This document shows positions 35,005 through 45,331 of a stretch of 64,000 nt of DNA, in pieces; position 1 is the stretch's first letter, and each line of letters begins with the position of its first letter. The stretch covers positions 208,657,689 through 208,721,688 of the forward strand of contig NC_058523.1 in the NCBI RefSeq assembly GCF_904849725.1, read 5' to 3'. Under the pieces are notes generated by a model, which saw only the letters and a list, made by a program, of their open reading frames with translations, was not told the DNA's origin and made no database searches. The position numbers and the translations under genes are program-made. The DNA comes from Hordeum vulgare subsp. vulgare. Lineage: Eukaryota > Streptophyta > Magnoliopsida > Poales > Poaceae.

Positions 35005-36060
35005 ATGAGTGATATGTTTTGCGGTCATGCTCCGCTAGTGAATGGTCTATTATTGATGAATCTCGATCGTGATGTTACACATATTCATAGTGTGAGTACC
35101 AAAAGATATAAAGTTGATAATGATAGTCGAACATACTTGTGGCACTGCCGCCTTGGTCATATCGGTGTTAAGCGCATGAAGAAGCTCCATACTGATGGAC
35201 TATTAGAGTCTCTTGACTTTGAATCATTTGACACATGCGAACCGTGCCTCATGGGCAAGATGACTAAGACTCCATTCTCAAGAATAATTGAGAGAGCAAC
35301 CAACTTATTGGAAATAATACATACTGATGTGTGTGGTCTAATGAACGTTGAAGCTCGCGGTGGCTATCGTTATGTTCTCACCCTCACCGATGATTTGAGT
35401 AGGTATGGGTATATCTACTTGATGAAGCATAAATCTGAAACATTTGGAAAGTTCAAGGAATTTCAGAATGAGATTGAGAATAAACGTGACAGAAAAATAA
35501 AGTGTCTACGATCTGATCGTGGAGGAGAATATTTGAGTCACGAGTTTGGCACACACCTAAGGAAGTGTGGAATTGTTTCACAACTGACGCCGCCCGGCAC
35601 ACCGCAACATAACACAGTGTCTGAACGTCGTAATCGCACTTTATTAGATATGGTACGATCTATGATGTCTCTTACCGACTTACCGCTATCATTTTAGGGA
35701 TGCGCATTGGAAACTGCAGCATTCACTTTAAATAGGGCACCGTCTAAATCCGTTGAGACGACACTGTATGAACTCTGGTTTGGCAAGAAACCTAAGCTGT
35801 CGTTTCTCAAAGTTTGGGGCTGCAATGCTTATGTGAAAAAACTTCAAGCATAAAAGCTCGAACCCAAAGCGGAGAAATGCGTATTCATAGGATACCCTAA
35901 GGAAACTATTGGGTATACCTTCTATCTTAGATCCGAAGGTAAAACCTTTGTTGCCAAGAATGGATCCTTTCTAGAGAAAGAGTTTCTCTCGAAAGAAGTA
36001 AGTGGGAGGAAAGTAGAACTTGATGAGGTAATTACACCCCCTCTCGAACCGGAGAGTAAC
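35005..36060 (+). pseudogene. pol: Copia integrase, broken
   Basis: The HHCC zinc finger is intact (WHCRLGH near 35140, CEPCLMGK near 35240), and the DDE core keeps HTDVCG (near 35322), RSDRGGEY (near 35512) and the Glu of SERRNRT (near 35620). Stops are at 35695-35697 (TAG, at a position where Trp is usual) and 35851-35853 (TAA). The GKT-like C-terminal block (KLSFLKVWGC near 35797) follows. It would have integrated the cDNA. Only nonsense changes, not catalytic changes, are visible here. Confidence 0.9.
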
Positions 36061-37251
36061 GCAACATGGGAAATTGTTCCTGTGACGCCTACACCAACTA
36101 AAGAGGAAATTAATAATGATGATCATGAAGCTTCGGATCAAGTTGCTATTGAACCGCGAAGGTCCACAAGGGTACGCTCCGCACCAGAGTGGTTCAGCAA
36201 CCATGTGATGGAAATCATGTTGTTAGACAACGGTGAACCTTCGAACTATGAAGAAGCAATGGCGGGCCCTAATTCTAGCAAATGGCTTGAGGCTATGAAA
36301 TCCGAGATAGGATCCATGTATTAGAACAAAGTATGGGCTTTGGTGGACGTGCCCAATGACCGGCGAGCCATAGAAAATAAATGGATCTTCAAGAAGAAGA
36401 CTGACGCAGACGGTAATGTGACCATTTACAAAGCTCGACTTGTCACAAAGGGTTTTGGAAAAATTCAAGGAGTTGACTACGATGAGAATTCCTCTCTCGT
36501 AGCGAAGCTGAAGTCAGTACGAATCATGTTAGCAATTACCTCTTTTCATGATTATGAAATTTGGCAAATGGACGTCAAAATAGCGTTCCTTAACGGGTAT
36601 CTTAAGGAAGAGTTGTATATGATGCAACCAGGAGGTTTTGTCGATCCTAAGAGTGCTAACAAGGTATGCAAGCTCCAACGCTCCATCTATGGGCTGGTGC
36701 AAGCATCTCGGAGTTGGAACATTCCCTTTAATGAGGTGATTAAAGCGTTTGGGTTCATACATGATCATGGAGAAGCCTGTCTGTACAAGAAAGTGAGTGG
36801 GAGCTCTGTAGCTTTCCTCATACTATACGTGGATGACATATTATTGATGAGGAATAATATAGAGTTATTGGAGAGCATAAAGGCCTATTTGAACAAGAGT
36901 TTTTCAATGAAGGACCTTGGAGAAGCTGCATACATATGAGGCATCAAGATCTATAGAGATAGATCGAGCCGCCTCATTGGTATTTCGCAAAGTACATACC
37001 TTGACAAGATATTGAAAAAGTTCAATATGGAGAACTCAAAGAAGGGGTTCTTGCCAGTTTTGCAAGGTATGCGATTGAGTAAGACTCAGTCATCGACCAC
37101 GGCAGCAGATAGAGAGAAGATGAGTATTGTCCCCTATGCTTCAGCCGTAGGCTCTCTAATGTATGCCATGCTGTGTACCAGACCTGATATAAACCTTGCC
37201 ATAAGTTTGGTAGGGAGGTACCAAAGTGATCCCGGTATGGAACACTCGACA
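36061..37251 (+). pseudogene. pol: Copia reverse transcriptase, broken, ends at CACTA insertion
   Basis: Same frame as integrase. A linker rich in Glu/Asp leads to the RT block starting NKWIFKKK near 36379; QMDVKIAFLNG (near 36565) and the catalytic YVDD (LYVDDILL near 36826-36849) are present. Stops at 36322-36324 (TAG) and 36937-36939 (TGA). MYAMLCTRPDI near 37162 marks the end of RT. The frame runs to 37251, where the CACTA terminal repeat begins; the flanking codons at 51216 onward resume in register once the insertion and one copy of ACA are removed. Confidence 0.9.
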
Positions 37252-37890
37252 CACTACAGGAATCAGCTTCTTTGCCGTATGCCATCATAGAAGGCAAAGA
37301 CTAAATCCCGGACGGCAAAGACATTACCACAGACGGCAAAGATTCTCACGGCCGGCAAAATTTCTGCGTCAGCCTACGACGGCATCGTACCTTCTTTGTC
37401 GTCTGTCCCCCCAAAGCGGACGGCAAAGCTCTGTGCCTACAGCTTTCCATAGGAGCTATCGGCAAAGTGCCCGAGACGGCAGCTGACAGGCGTTGCCTCC
37501 GTTAGGGGTTAACGGAGGCTTTGCCATCTGCCTCCCCCTTATTCTTTGCCGTCTGCCTCCCCCTTATTCTTTGTCATCTGCCTCCCCCTTATTCTTTGCC
37601 GTATGCCACCTCCTCCTCCCCCCTCCACTCTTTGTCGTCTGCCTCCCCTTATTCTTTGTCGTCTGCCTCCTCCTCCTCCCCCTCCACTCTTTGCCGTCTG
37701 CCTCCTCCTCCCCCCCTCTGTGCCCTCTTCTTTGTCATCTGCCTACCCTGGAGGCAGACGGCAAAGAGCCTATATAGACACCCCAGGATGCACAGCTGGG
37801 TGCCATGTGGCACCTTTGCCATCTGCCAGCTGACGGCACAGGTCTTTGCCATCAGCTGGCAGATGGCAAAGAGCCCATATAGTACCTGTT
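37252..37890. repeat. CACTA 1 left terminal repeat and subterminal motifs
   Basis: Terminal CACTACAGGAAT, then CTTTGCCGT-type motifs at short intervals in both orientations. 37540-37740 is a set of imperfect repeats around TCTGCCTCCCCCTTATTCTTTG. The ORFs listed by reading frame here (37493-37994) simply follow these repeats. Confidence 0.85.
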
Positions 37891-37913
37891 TTTTTTTGTT
37901 TTATATTATTTCA

Positions 37914-37916
37914 CAG

Positions 37917-37949
<33 letters not shown>

Positions 37950-37950
37950 T
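37914..37950. repeat. Microsatellite (CA)n(TA)n
   Basis: A run of CA units is followed directly by TA units, inside CACTA 1 just past the subterminal repeats. Nearby 37960-38050 repeats the phrase CACCACACATATA. Confidence 0.9.
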
Positions 37951-38246
37951 TGACAGCAAACTTATATAATTCACCACACATATATGATATATAGTTCACC
38001 ACACATATACTTGCCAACACATATATATAATTCACCACACATATATGATATACATATAAATCAATGTATATCCCCATATATCGAAAGAACCAACATACAA
38101 AGTATTGCACTGTTTATCCATATATACATATAGTTCAACATTGTTCATCAACTCAAATGAAAACTAGGTGATATACATATAAAGTTCATCCATCGACATT
38201 GTTCAACTCCATGAATGCCAGCTTCCATGCGTGTAGTATATCCAAT

Positions 38247-41200
38247 CTGCAAAAATGTGAATAAGAAAGTTAGAAGAAGAACAAAATATGATGTTTTTGA
38301 GCTAATTATGTCATTTTAGCGGAAAACAAGCTAAGAATATAATATTCATGAGCTAACCAAGGTTCTTATGCCATTTTTAGCTTATTATGGCATTTTGGAG
38401 CTAAATAGGTTCATTATGTCATTGTTGGGGAAATTAAACCAAGGATAATATGAAAGAGGAGAAGAAAGAGGAGGAGGAGGAGAAGAAGAAGAAATCAATA
38501 AGAAGGAGGAGAAGGAGGAGAAGGAGGAGGAGGAGGAGGACTAGAAGGTCCTTGGCCTTCTCCTCCTCCTCCTCCTCCTTCTCCTTCTCTTCTTCTTCTT
38601 CTTCTTCTTTCTTTTCATTTGTCCTATTTCTTCTCCTCTTCTCCGCTTGTTGGAGCTAAATTACCTAATTATGTCTTTTTCGGAGCTATATGGCCTAATT
38701 ATGTCATTTTAGAGGAAAACAAGCAAAGAATATAATATTCATGAGCTAACCAACGTTCTTATGCCATTTTTATCTTATTATGGCATTTTGGAGCTAATTG
38801 GGTTCATTATGTCATTGTTGTGGAAATTAAAGCAAGGATAATATGAAAGAGGATAATAAAGAGGAGGAGGAGGATAAGAAGAAGAAATCAAGAATAAGGA
38901 GTAGAAGGAGGAGAAGGAGGAGAAGGAGAAGGACTAGAAGGTCCTCGGCCTTCTCCTCCTCCTCCTCCTCCTTCTCCTTCTTCTCTTCTTCTTCTTCTTC
39001 TTTCTTTTCATTTTTCCTATTTCTTCTCCTCTTCTCCTCTTGTTGGAGCTAAATTACCTAATTATGTCTTTTTGGAGCTAAATGGGTAAATGATCCCATT
39101 TTAGAGGAAAACAAGCTAAAAATATAATATTCATGAGCTAACCAACGTTCTTATGCCATTTTGAGGTTATTATGGCATTTTGGAGCTAAATGGGTTAATT
39201 ATGTCATTGTTGTGGAAATTAAAGCAAGGATAATATGAAAGAGGAGAAGAAAGAGGAGGAGGAGGAGAAGAAGAAGAAATCAAGAAGCAGGAGGAGAAGG
39301 AGGAGGAGAAGGACTAGAAGGTCCTTGGCCTTCTCCTTCTCCTCCTCCTCCTCCTTCTCCTCCTTCTCTTCTTCTTCTTCTTCTTCTTCTTCTTCTTTCT
39401 TTTCATTTTCCCTATTTCTTCTCCTCTTCTCCTCTTGTTGGAGCTAAATTACCTAATTATGTCTTTTTGGAGCTAAATGGGCTAATTATCCCATTTTAGA
39501 GGAAAACAAGCTAAGTATATAATATTCATGAGCTAACCAAGGTTCTTATGCCATTTTGAGCTTATTATGGCATTTTGGAGCTAAATGGGCTAATTATGTC
39601 ATTGTTGGGGAAATTAAAGCAAAGATAATATGAAAGAGGAAAAGAAAGAGGAGGAGGAGGAGAAGAAGAAGAAACCAAGAAGCGGGAGGAGAAGGAGGAG
39701 AAGGAGGAGTAGGAGAAGGACTAGAAGGTTCTTGGCCTTCTCCTCCTCCTCCTCCTTCTCCTCCTTCTCTTCTTCTTCTTCTTCTTCTTCTTCTTTCTTT
39801 TCATTTTCCCTATTTCTTCTCCTCTTCTCCTCTTGTTGGAGCTAAATTACCTAATTATGTCTTTTTGGAGCTAAATGGGCTAATTATCCCATTTTAGAGG
39901 AAAACAAGCTAAGTATATAATATTCATGAGCTAACCAAGGTTCTTATGCCATTTTGAGCTTATTATGGCATTTTGGAGCTAAATGGGCTAATTATGTCAT
40001 TGTTGGGGAAATTAAAGCAAAGATAATATGAAAGAGGAAAAGAAAGAGGAGGAGGAGGAGAAGAAGAAGAAACCAAGAAGCGGGAGGAGAAGGAGGAGAA
40101 GGAGGAGTAGGAGAAGGACTAGAAGGTTCTTGGCCTTCTCCTCCTCCTCCTCCTTCTCCTCCTTCTCTTCTTCTTCTTCTTCTTCTTCTTCTTTCTTTTC
40201 ATTTTCCCTATTTCTTCTCCTCTTCTCCTCTTGTTGGAGCTAAATTACCTAATTATGTCTTTTTGGAGCTAAATGGGCTAATTATCCCATTTTAGAGGAA
40301 AACAAGCTAAGTATATAATATTCATGAGCTAACCAAGGTTCTTATGCCATTTTGAGCTTATTATGGCATTTTGGAGCTAAATGGGCTAATTATGTCATTG
40401 TTGGGGAAATTAAAGCAAAGATAATATGAAAGAGGAGAAGAAAGAGGAGGAGGAGGAGAAGAAGAAGAAACCAAGAAGCGGGAGGAGAAGGAGGAGAAGG
40501 AGGAGTAGGAGAAGGACTAGAAGGTTCTTGGCCTTCTCCTCCTTCTACTCCTCCTTTTCCTTCTTCTCTTCTTATTCTTCTTATTCTTCTTCTTCTTCTT
40601 CTTCTTTCTTTTCATTTTTCCTATTTCTTCTCCTCTTCTCCTCTTGTTGGAGCTAAATTACCTAATTATTTCTTTTTGGAGCTAAATGGGCTTATTATAA
40701 CATTTTAGAGGAAAACAAGCTAAGTATATAATATTCATGAGCTAACCAAGGTTCTTATGCCATTTTGAGCTTATTATGGCATTTTGGAGCTAAATGGGCT
40801 AATTATGTCATTGTTGGGGAAATTAAAGCAAGGATAATATGAAAGAGGAGAATAAAGAGGAGGAGGAGGAGCAGAAGAAGAAATCAAGAAGCAGGAGGAG
40901 AAGGACTAGAAGGTCCTTGGCCTTCTCCTCCTCCTTCTCCTTCTTCTCTTCTTCTTCTTCTTCTTTGTTTTCATTTTTCCTATTTCTTCTCCTCTTCTCC
41001 TCTTGTTGGAGCTAAATTACCTAATTATGTCTTTTTGGAGCTAAATGGGCTAATTATCCCATTTTAGAGGAAAACAAGCTAAGTATATAATATTCATGAG
41101 CTAACCAAGGTTCTTATACCATTTTGAGCTTATTTGGGATTTTGGAGCTAAATGGGCTAATTATGTCATTGTTGGGGAAATTAAAGCAAGGATAATATGA

Positions 41201-42796
41201 AAGAGGAGAAGAAACAGGAGGAGGAGGAGAAGAAGAAGAAATCAAGAAGCAGGAGGAGAAGGAGGAGGAGGAGAAGGACTAGAAGGTCCTTGGCCTTCTC
41301 CTTCCCGTCCTCCTCCTCCTCCTTCTCCTTCTTCTTCTTCTTGTTCTTCTTCTTCTTTCTTTTCATTTTCCTATTTCTTCTCCTCTTCTCCTCTTGTTGG
41401 AGCTAAATTACCTAATTATGTCTTTTTGGAGCTAAATGGGCTTATTATCCCATTTTTGAGGAAAACAAGCTAAGTATATAATATTCATGAGCTAACCAAG
41501 GTTCTTATGCCATTTTGAGCTTATTATGGCATTTTGGAGCTAAATGGGCTAATTATGTCATTGTTGGGGAAATTAAAGCAAGGATAGTATGAAAGAGGAG
41601 AAAAATAGGAGGAGGAGGAGAAGAATAAGAAATCAAGAAAAAGGAGGAGAAGGAGGAGGAGAAGAAGGACTAGAGGGTCCTTGGCCTTCTCCTCCTTCTC
41701 CTCCTCCTTCTCCTTCTTCTCTTCATCTTCTTCTTCTTCTTCATCTTCTTTCCTTTCATTTTTCCTATTTATTCTCCTCTTCTCCTCTTGTGGGAGCTAA
41801 ATTACCTAATTATGTCTTTTTGGAGCTAAATGGGCTAATTATCCCATTTTAGAGGAAAACAAGCTAAGTATATAATATTCATGAGCTAACCAAGGTCCTT
41901 TTGCCATTTTGAGCTTATTATGGCATTTTGGAGCTAAATGGGCTAATTATGTCATTGTTGGGGAAATTAAAGCAAGGATAATATGAAAGAGGAGATGAAA
42001 GAGGAGGGGGAGGAGAAGAAGAAGAAATCAAGAAGCAGGAGGAGAAGGAGGAGAAGGAGCAGGAGGAGAAGGACTAGAAGGTCCTTGGCCTTCTCCTCCT
42101 TCTCCTCCTCCTTCTCCTTCTTCTCTTCTTCTTCTTCTTCTTCTTCTTCTTCTTTCTTTTCATTTTCCTATTTCTTCTCCTCTTCTCCTCTTGTTGGAGC
42201 TAAATTACCTAATTATGTCTTTTTGGAGCTAAATGGGCTAATTATCCCATTTTACAGGAAAACAAGCTAAGTATATAATATTCATGAGCTAACCCACGTT
42301 CTTATGCCATTTTGAGCTTATTATGGCATTTTCGAGCTAAATGGGCTAATTATGTCATTGTTGGGGAAATTAAAGCAAGGATAATATGAAAGAGGAGAAG
42401 AAAGAGGAGGAGTAGGACAACAAGAAGAAATCAAGAAGGAGGAGAAGGAGGAGAAGGAGGAGGAGAAGGACTAGAAGGTCCTTGGCCTTCTCCTCCTCCT
42501 TCTCCTTCTTCTCTTCTTTTTCTTCTTCTTCTTTCTTTTCATTTTTCCTATTTCTTCTACTCTTCTCCTCTTGTTGGAGCTAAATTACCTAATTATGTCT
42601 TTTTGGAGCTATAGGGCTAATTATCCCATTTTAGAGGAAAACAAGCTAAGTATATAATATTCATGAGCTAACCAAGGGTCTTATACCATTTTGAGCTTAT
42701 TTGGGATTTTGGAGCTAAATGGGCTAATTATGTCATTGTTGGGGAAATTAGCATGATGACACTCAATTATTAATACTAGTTTATAATGAAACTCAC
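38247..42796 (-). other. Last intron of the TnpA-like gene, filled by a tandem array
   Basis: On the minus strand a GTGAGT donor lies at 42796-42791, and a strong acceptor (CTTTCTTATTC then ACATTTTTGCAG) ends at 38247. The 4.55 kb between them is almost entirely the tandem array at 38290-42750. The exon after the acceptor reads, in one phase, AWKLAFMELNNVDG and a stop. Confidence 0.5.
38290..42750. repeat. Tandem array, about 11 units of roughly 0.39 kb
   Basis: Units are marked by ATGAAAGAG at 38450, 38843, 39235, 39630, 40028, 40426, 40839, 41197, 41589, 41983 and 42386, spaced 358-413 bases, mostly 392-398. Each unit has an AT-rich part (GGAGCTAAATGGGCTAATTA and GAGCTAACCAAGGTTCTTAT) and a purine tract of GAGGAG/AAGAAG, the core AGGTCCTTGGCC, and a pyrimidine tract of CTCCTC/TTCTTC. 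The units at 39630-40027 and 40028-40425 look identical. The small plus-strand ORFs in each unit (Lys/Glu-Arg-Ser) are by-products of the tracts. Confidence 0.95.
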
Positions 42797-43022
42797 CGTG
42801 CCAATCGAAGAGAAGACGGGCATCGGCGGAGGGACTTGACCGCTCTTCTCGCACAGACCCTGAAGAGTGGGTCGTATTAGTTAGTAATGAAACAGACATT
42901 ACACACATGATTTGGCTAATGTGAAACAAAACTTACCACAAAAAGCTCGTATAGGGTCCGTTGACCCGCCTCATTCTGGGACCTCTCCTCCTCAATCAAT
43001 CGTGCTGTGGTCTTGTCCCTCT

Positions 43023-43140
43023 CATCAAGAGCAGCCTGACTTGCCAATCTCTCTTTCTCAAGAGCAGCCTGGCTTGCCAATCTCTCTTTCTCAAGAGCAG
43101 CCTGGTTTGCCAATCTCTCTTTCTGAAGAGCAGCCTGAAA
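43023..43140 (-). repeat. 33 bp tandem repeat encoding a coiled coil
   Basis: Three to four copies of a 33 bp unit around AGCAGCCTGGCTTGCCAATC. On the minus strand they encode QAALEKERLAS-type 11-residue units, a highly charged helix likely to form a coiled coil for oligomerisation of the TnpA-like protein. Confidence 0.85.
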
Positions 43141-45331
43141 CACCATTCCTCGTTACCACAGTAATGATCTATGGTGACACACATAATGAAATGGATGAAA
43201 GTGTTCTTAGTCCGTACAACTAACCTCGATGGCAAGTTCGACTGGTCGTGGATGACGCATTACCTCAGGACAGCTGCTCGAATGGCGCGCCTTGATCTCC
43301 GGGAGAGTGAGTGGACAACGTATTATCCCATCTCCATTGGCTATCGAGCCATGTGGCCTCCCACCACCAGATATCATCACCAGCTCTGGATCCAAAGGTT
43401 CCTAGCTAGGGTTAAAGTCATCCCCTTTCGTAGCCTTCCCCGCGTCCCTGTATGCCACGAGCTTCTGGTGGGATGATATGTTGGTGAAGTTATTGGGATC
43501 ATCCAGGTCAGACCCAGAGAATGCCTTCGCCTTCTTGTACGAGGCAGTATGGGCCATGCCATAAAGGTCGTACAAGTGTGGCATCTCCGTCTTATTGTGA
43601 TGCGCCTAAAAGAGAGGAACAAAATTTTAGCATCAAGAATGAATTGCATGAATCATGAAGCAAATCACATACCGAGTTTCGTCCAAACTGAAGTAAGTTG
43701 GCGCTGCCTTGATGGTGTGTCACACCAACCATTTGGCTAAGACGATCCTTCGCATTCTCGTGGACGGCTCGCCAGTTGCCTGTGCACCACTCATCAACCA
43801 ACGCCTCCCAACAATCCATCTTATCCGCGCACCATCTCGGGGGCACGTGTAAGTTATTAGAAAGAATTTTCAGCGCTACGCCTATGAATGAAATCAAGAA
43901 AACTACGTAGAAGGACTTAAGAATAGGTAATTAACTTCATGTATTGCTCCTTCTTCAGAAACTTTCCGCGGCAATCCTTCTTCTGCTTCTTAATACCACG
44001 CGTGGCGTAGTAATCTCGAATAGCCTGCGGCCGAGCCTCGTGGCGCAACTTCTATAGTAACCGCCTACACTCGGCCTCGAGAACCCTGGCCACCTCCTCC
44101 TCATATCCATCCTCACACCTATAGAAGGTCTGCAATCAAACGTGAAAACACCGATTAGTACAATAATTAGCTATATTGTTAATTTTATATTCTGTAAAAG
44201 GATAATTTACCCAAAAGCTCTTGATCACCATCTCGACCCTCGTGTGGCACAAGACACCATCTATAATCTCCTCCGGCGGGGCCTGCGCAGCCTGGTAGTG
44301 CTCCGAGGAAAATCGTAGTGTAGGAACCTGACCCTCACCAGGCAACATGACAAACCCCGGGAAATTTGTCCGGCAAAGCACACCAAGGACGGAGTTCGGC
44401 CTGCGGACTCCAAGAGGGTGTACCCATCCCCTGCAGTATGATAAGGTCAACGCATTAGATATTTGAACAAACTTGAAGGCAAAAGCTAAAAATAGAGTAA
44501 ATCTACTTACATATCTCCTTCAGGTTTAATCACCGGCCTCTGCTCGCGGGTAGCCGGCGCGACCGGGAGACGTGTACTACCACGCTTGTACACGGTGGTG
44601 CCGTCCACCTACACATCGCCCTCACTATCCGTAAGCTCATCCCCGCCATCCCCGCCCCCTGAGCCACCCGGACCCTCGGTCCAATCCGGCAACTCGGTAC
44701 GATCTGGCCAGGTCTCCCATCCGGGCCTCTCCACGTCGGGTGAAGCCTCCGGAATCGTAGTCTCCTCCGGCTGCTCCTGGGCCGAATGCACCTCGACCCG
44801 AGGCTGCTCCTGGGCCGGAGTCTCATGGGACGAATGCCCGTCAACAACAGGCTCCTGGAATGGACTCCCCGTAGCCTCCTCCGCAAACGGGTCGACCATA
44901 GTAGTCCTATGCTCGGGTGAATGAGCTGGTGGTGGTGGTGAGGACAGCTCAACAGTCCTCCTGGATCTTCCGCGGCCACCACCTCTCCCTGTACCCTTCC
45001 CCTTCTTCCCTACCCGGCCAGCACCTCTCGCAGTGGGCAATGCCGCCGACAAAGAAGAACCCACGGGTGGTGTCGACAGACTGTCTGCCAAGGCTCTACG
45101 GAGAGATAGGGGTGGAAGGGAAGTACCACCCCTCGTGCGGGGCGCCTGGGAAGAACCCGTCGAGCGATCTGGACCAGCGCCCACCATCTTTCCACAACTG
45201 GTGACCTACCATGATAAAGATTCAAAGAAATTAGTACAACATAAGAAAATTGAATAACTGACATGAATAATAATATGTACATGAATAATAAAGATTAAAA
45301 TATATATAGTTTAAGTTGTGAATCTTACAAA

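Larger units (their letters stand above)
38187..45187 (-). pseudogene. CACTA 1 TnpA-like gene (Transposase_24 type), about 8 exons
   Basis: Starts at ATG 45187. Exon 1 (45187-44511) is Pro/Gly/Glu-rich with a basic GRGGGRGRSRR patch and has TAG at 44609-44611. Further exons fit GT-AG rules: 44430-44211, 44129-43936, 43881-43674, 43605-43225, 43134-42937, 42859-42797 and a last exon from 38246 to a stop at 38187-38189. Exon 4 has WCADKMDCWEALVDEW, typical of plant En/Spm Transposase_24 proteins; exon 6 encodes a coiled coil. TnpA-like proteins bind subterminal repeats in the nucleus and help bring the ends together. Other stops are visible in exons 3 and 5, so it is a pseudogene. Exon limits are estimates to within a few bases. 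Confidence 0.7.

Noticed and set aside
38450..42270. Plus-strand ORFs of about 60-95 codons in each array unit, Lys/Glu then Arg then Ser/Phe
   Set aside because: They translate GAG/AAG and CTC/TTC tracts, vary freely in length and recur only because the DNA is tandemly repeated.
38290..42750. CRISPR-like regular array
   Set aside because: Units of about 390 bp with no short repeats and spacers, in plant DNA; a tandem minisatellite.
43549..43740. Plus-strand ORFs over the TnpA-like gene
   Set aside because: The minus strand has the spliced coding pattern with GT-AG borders; the plus frames are shadows.
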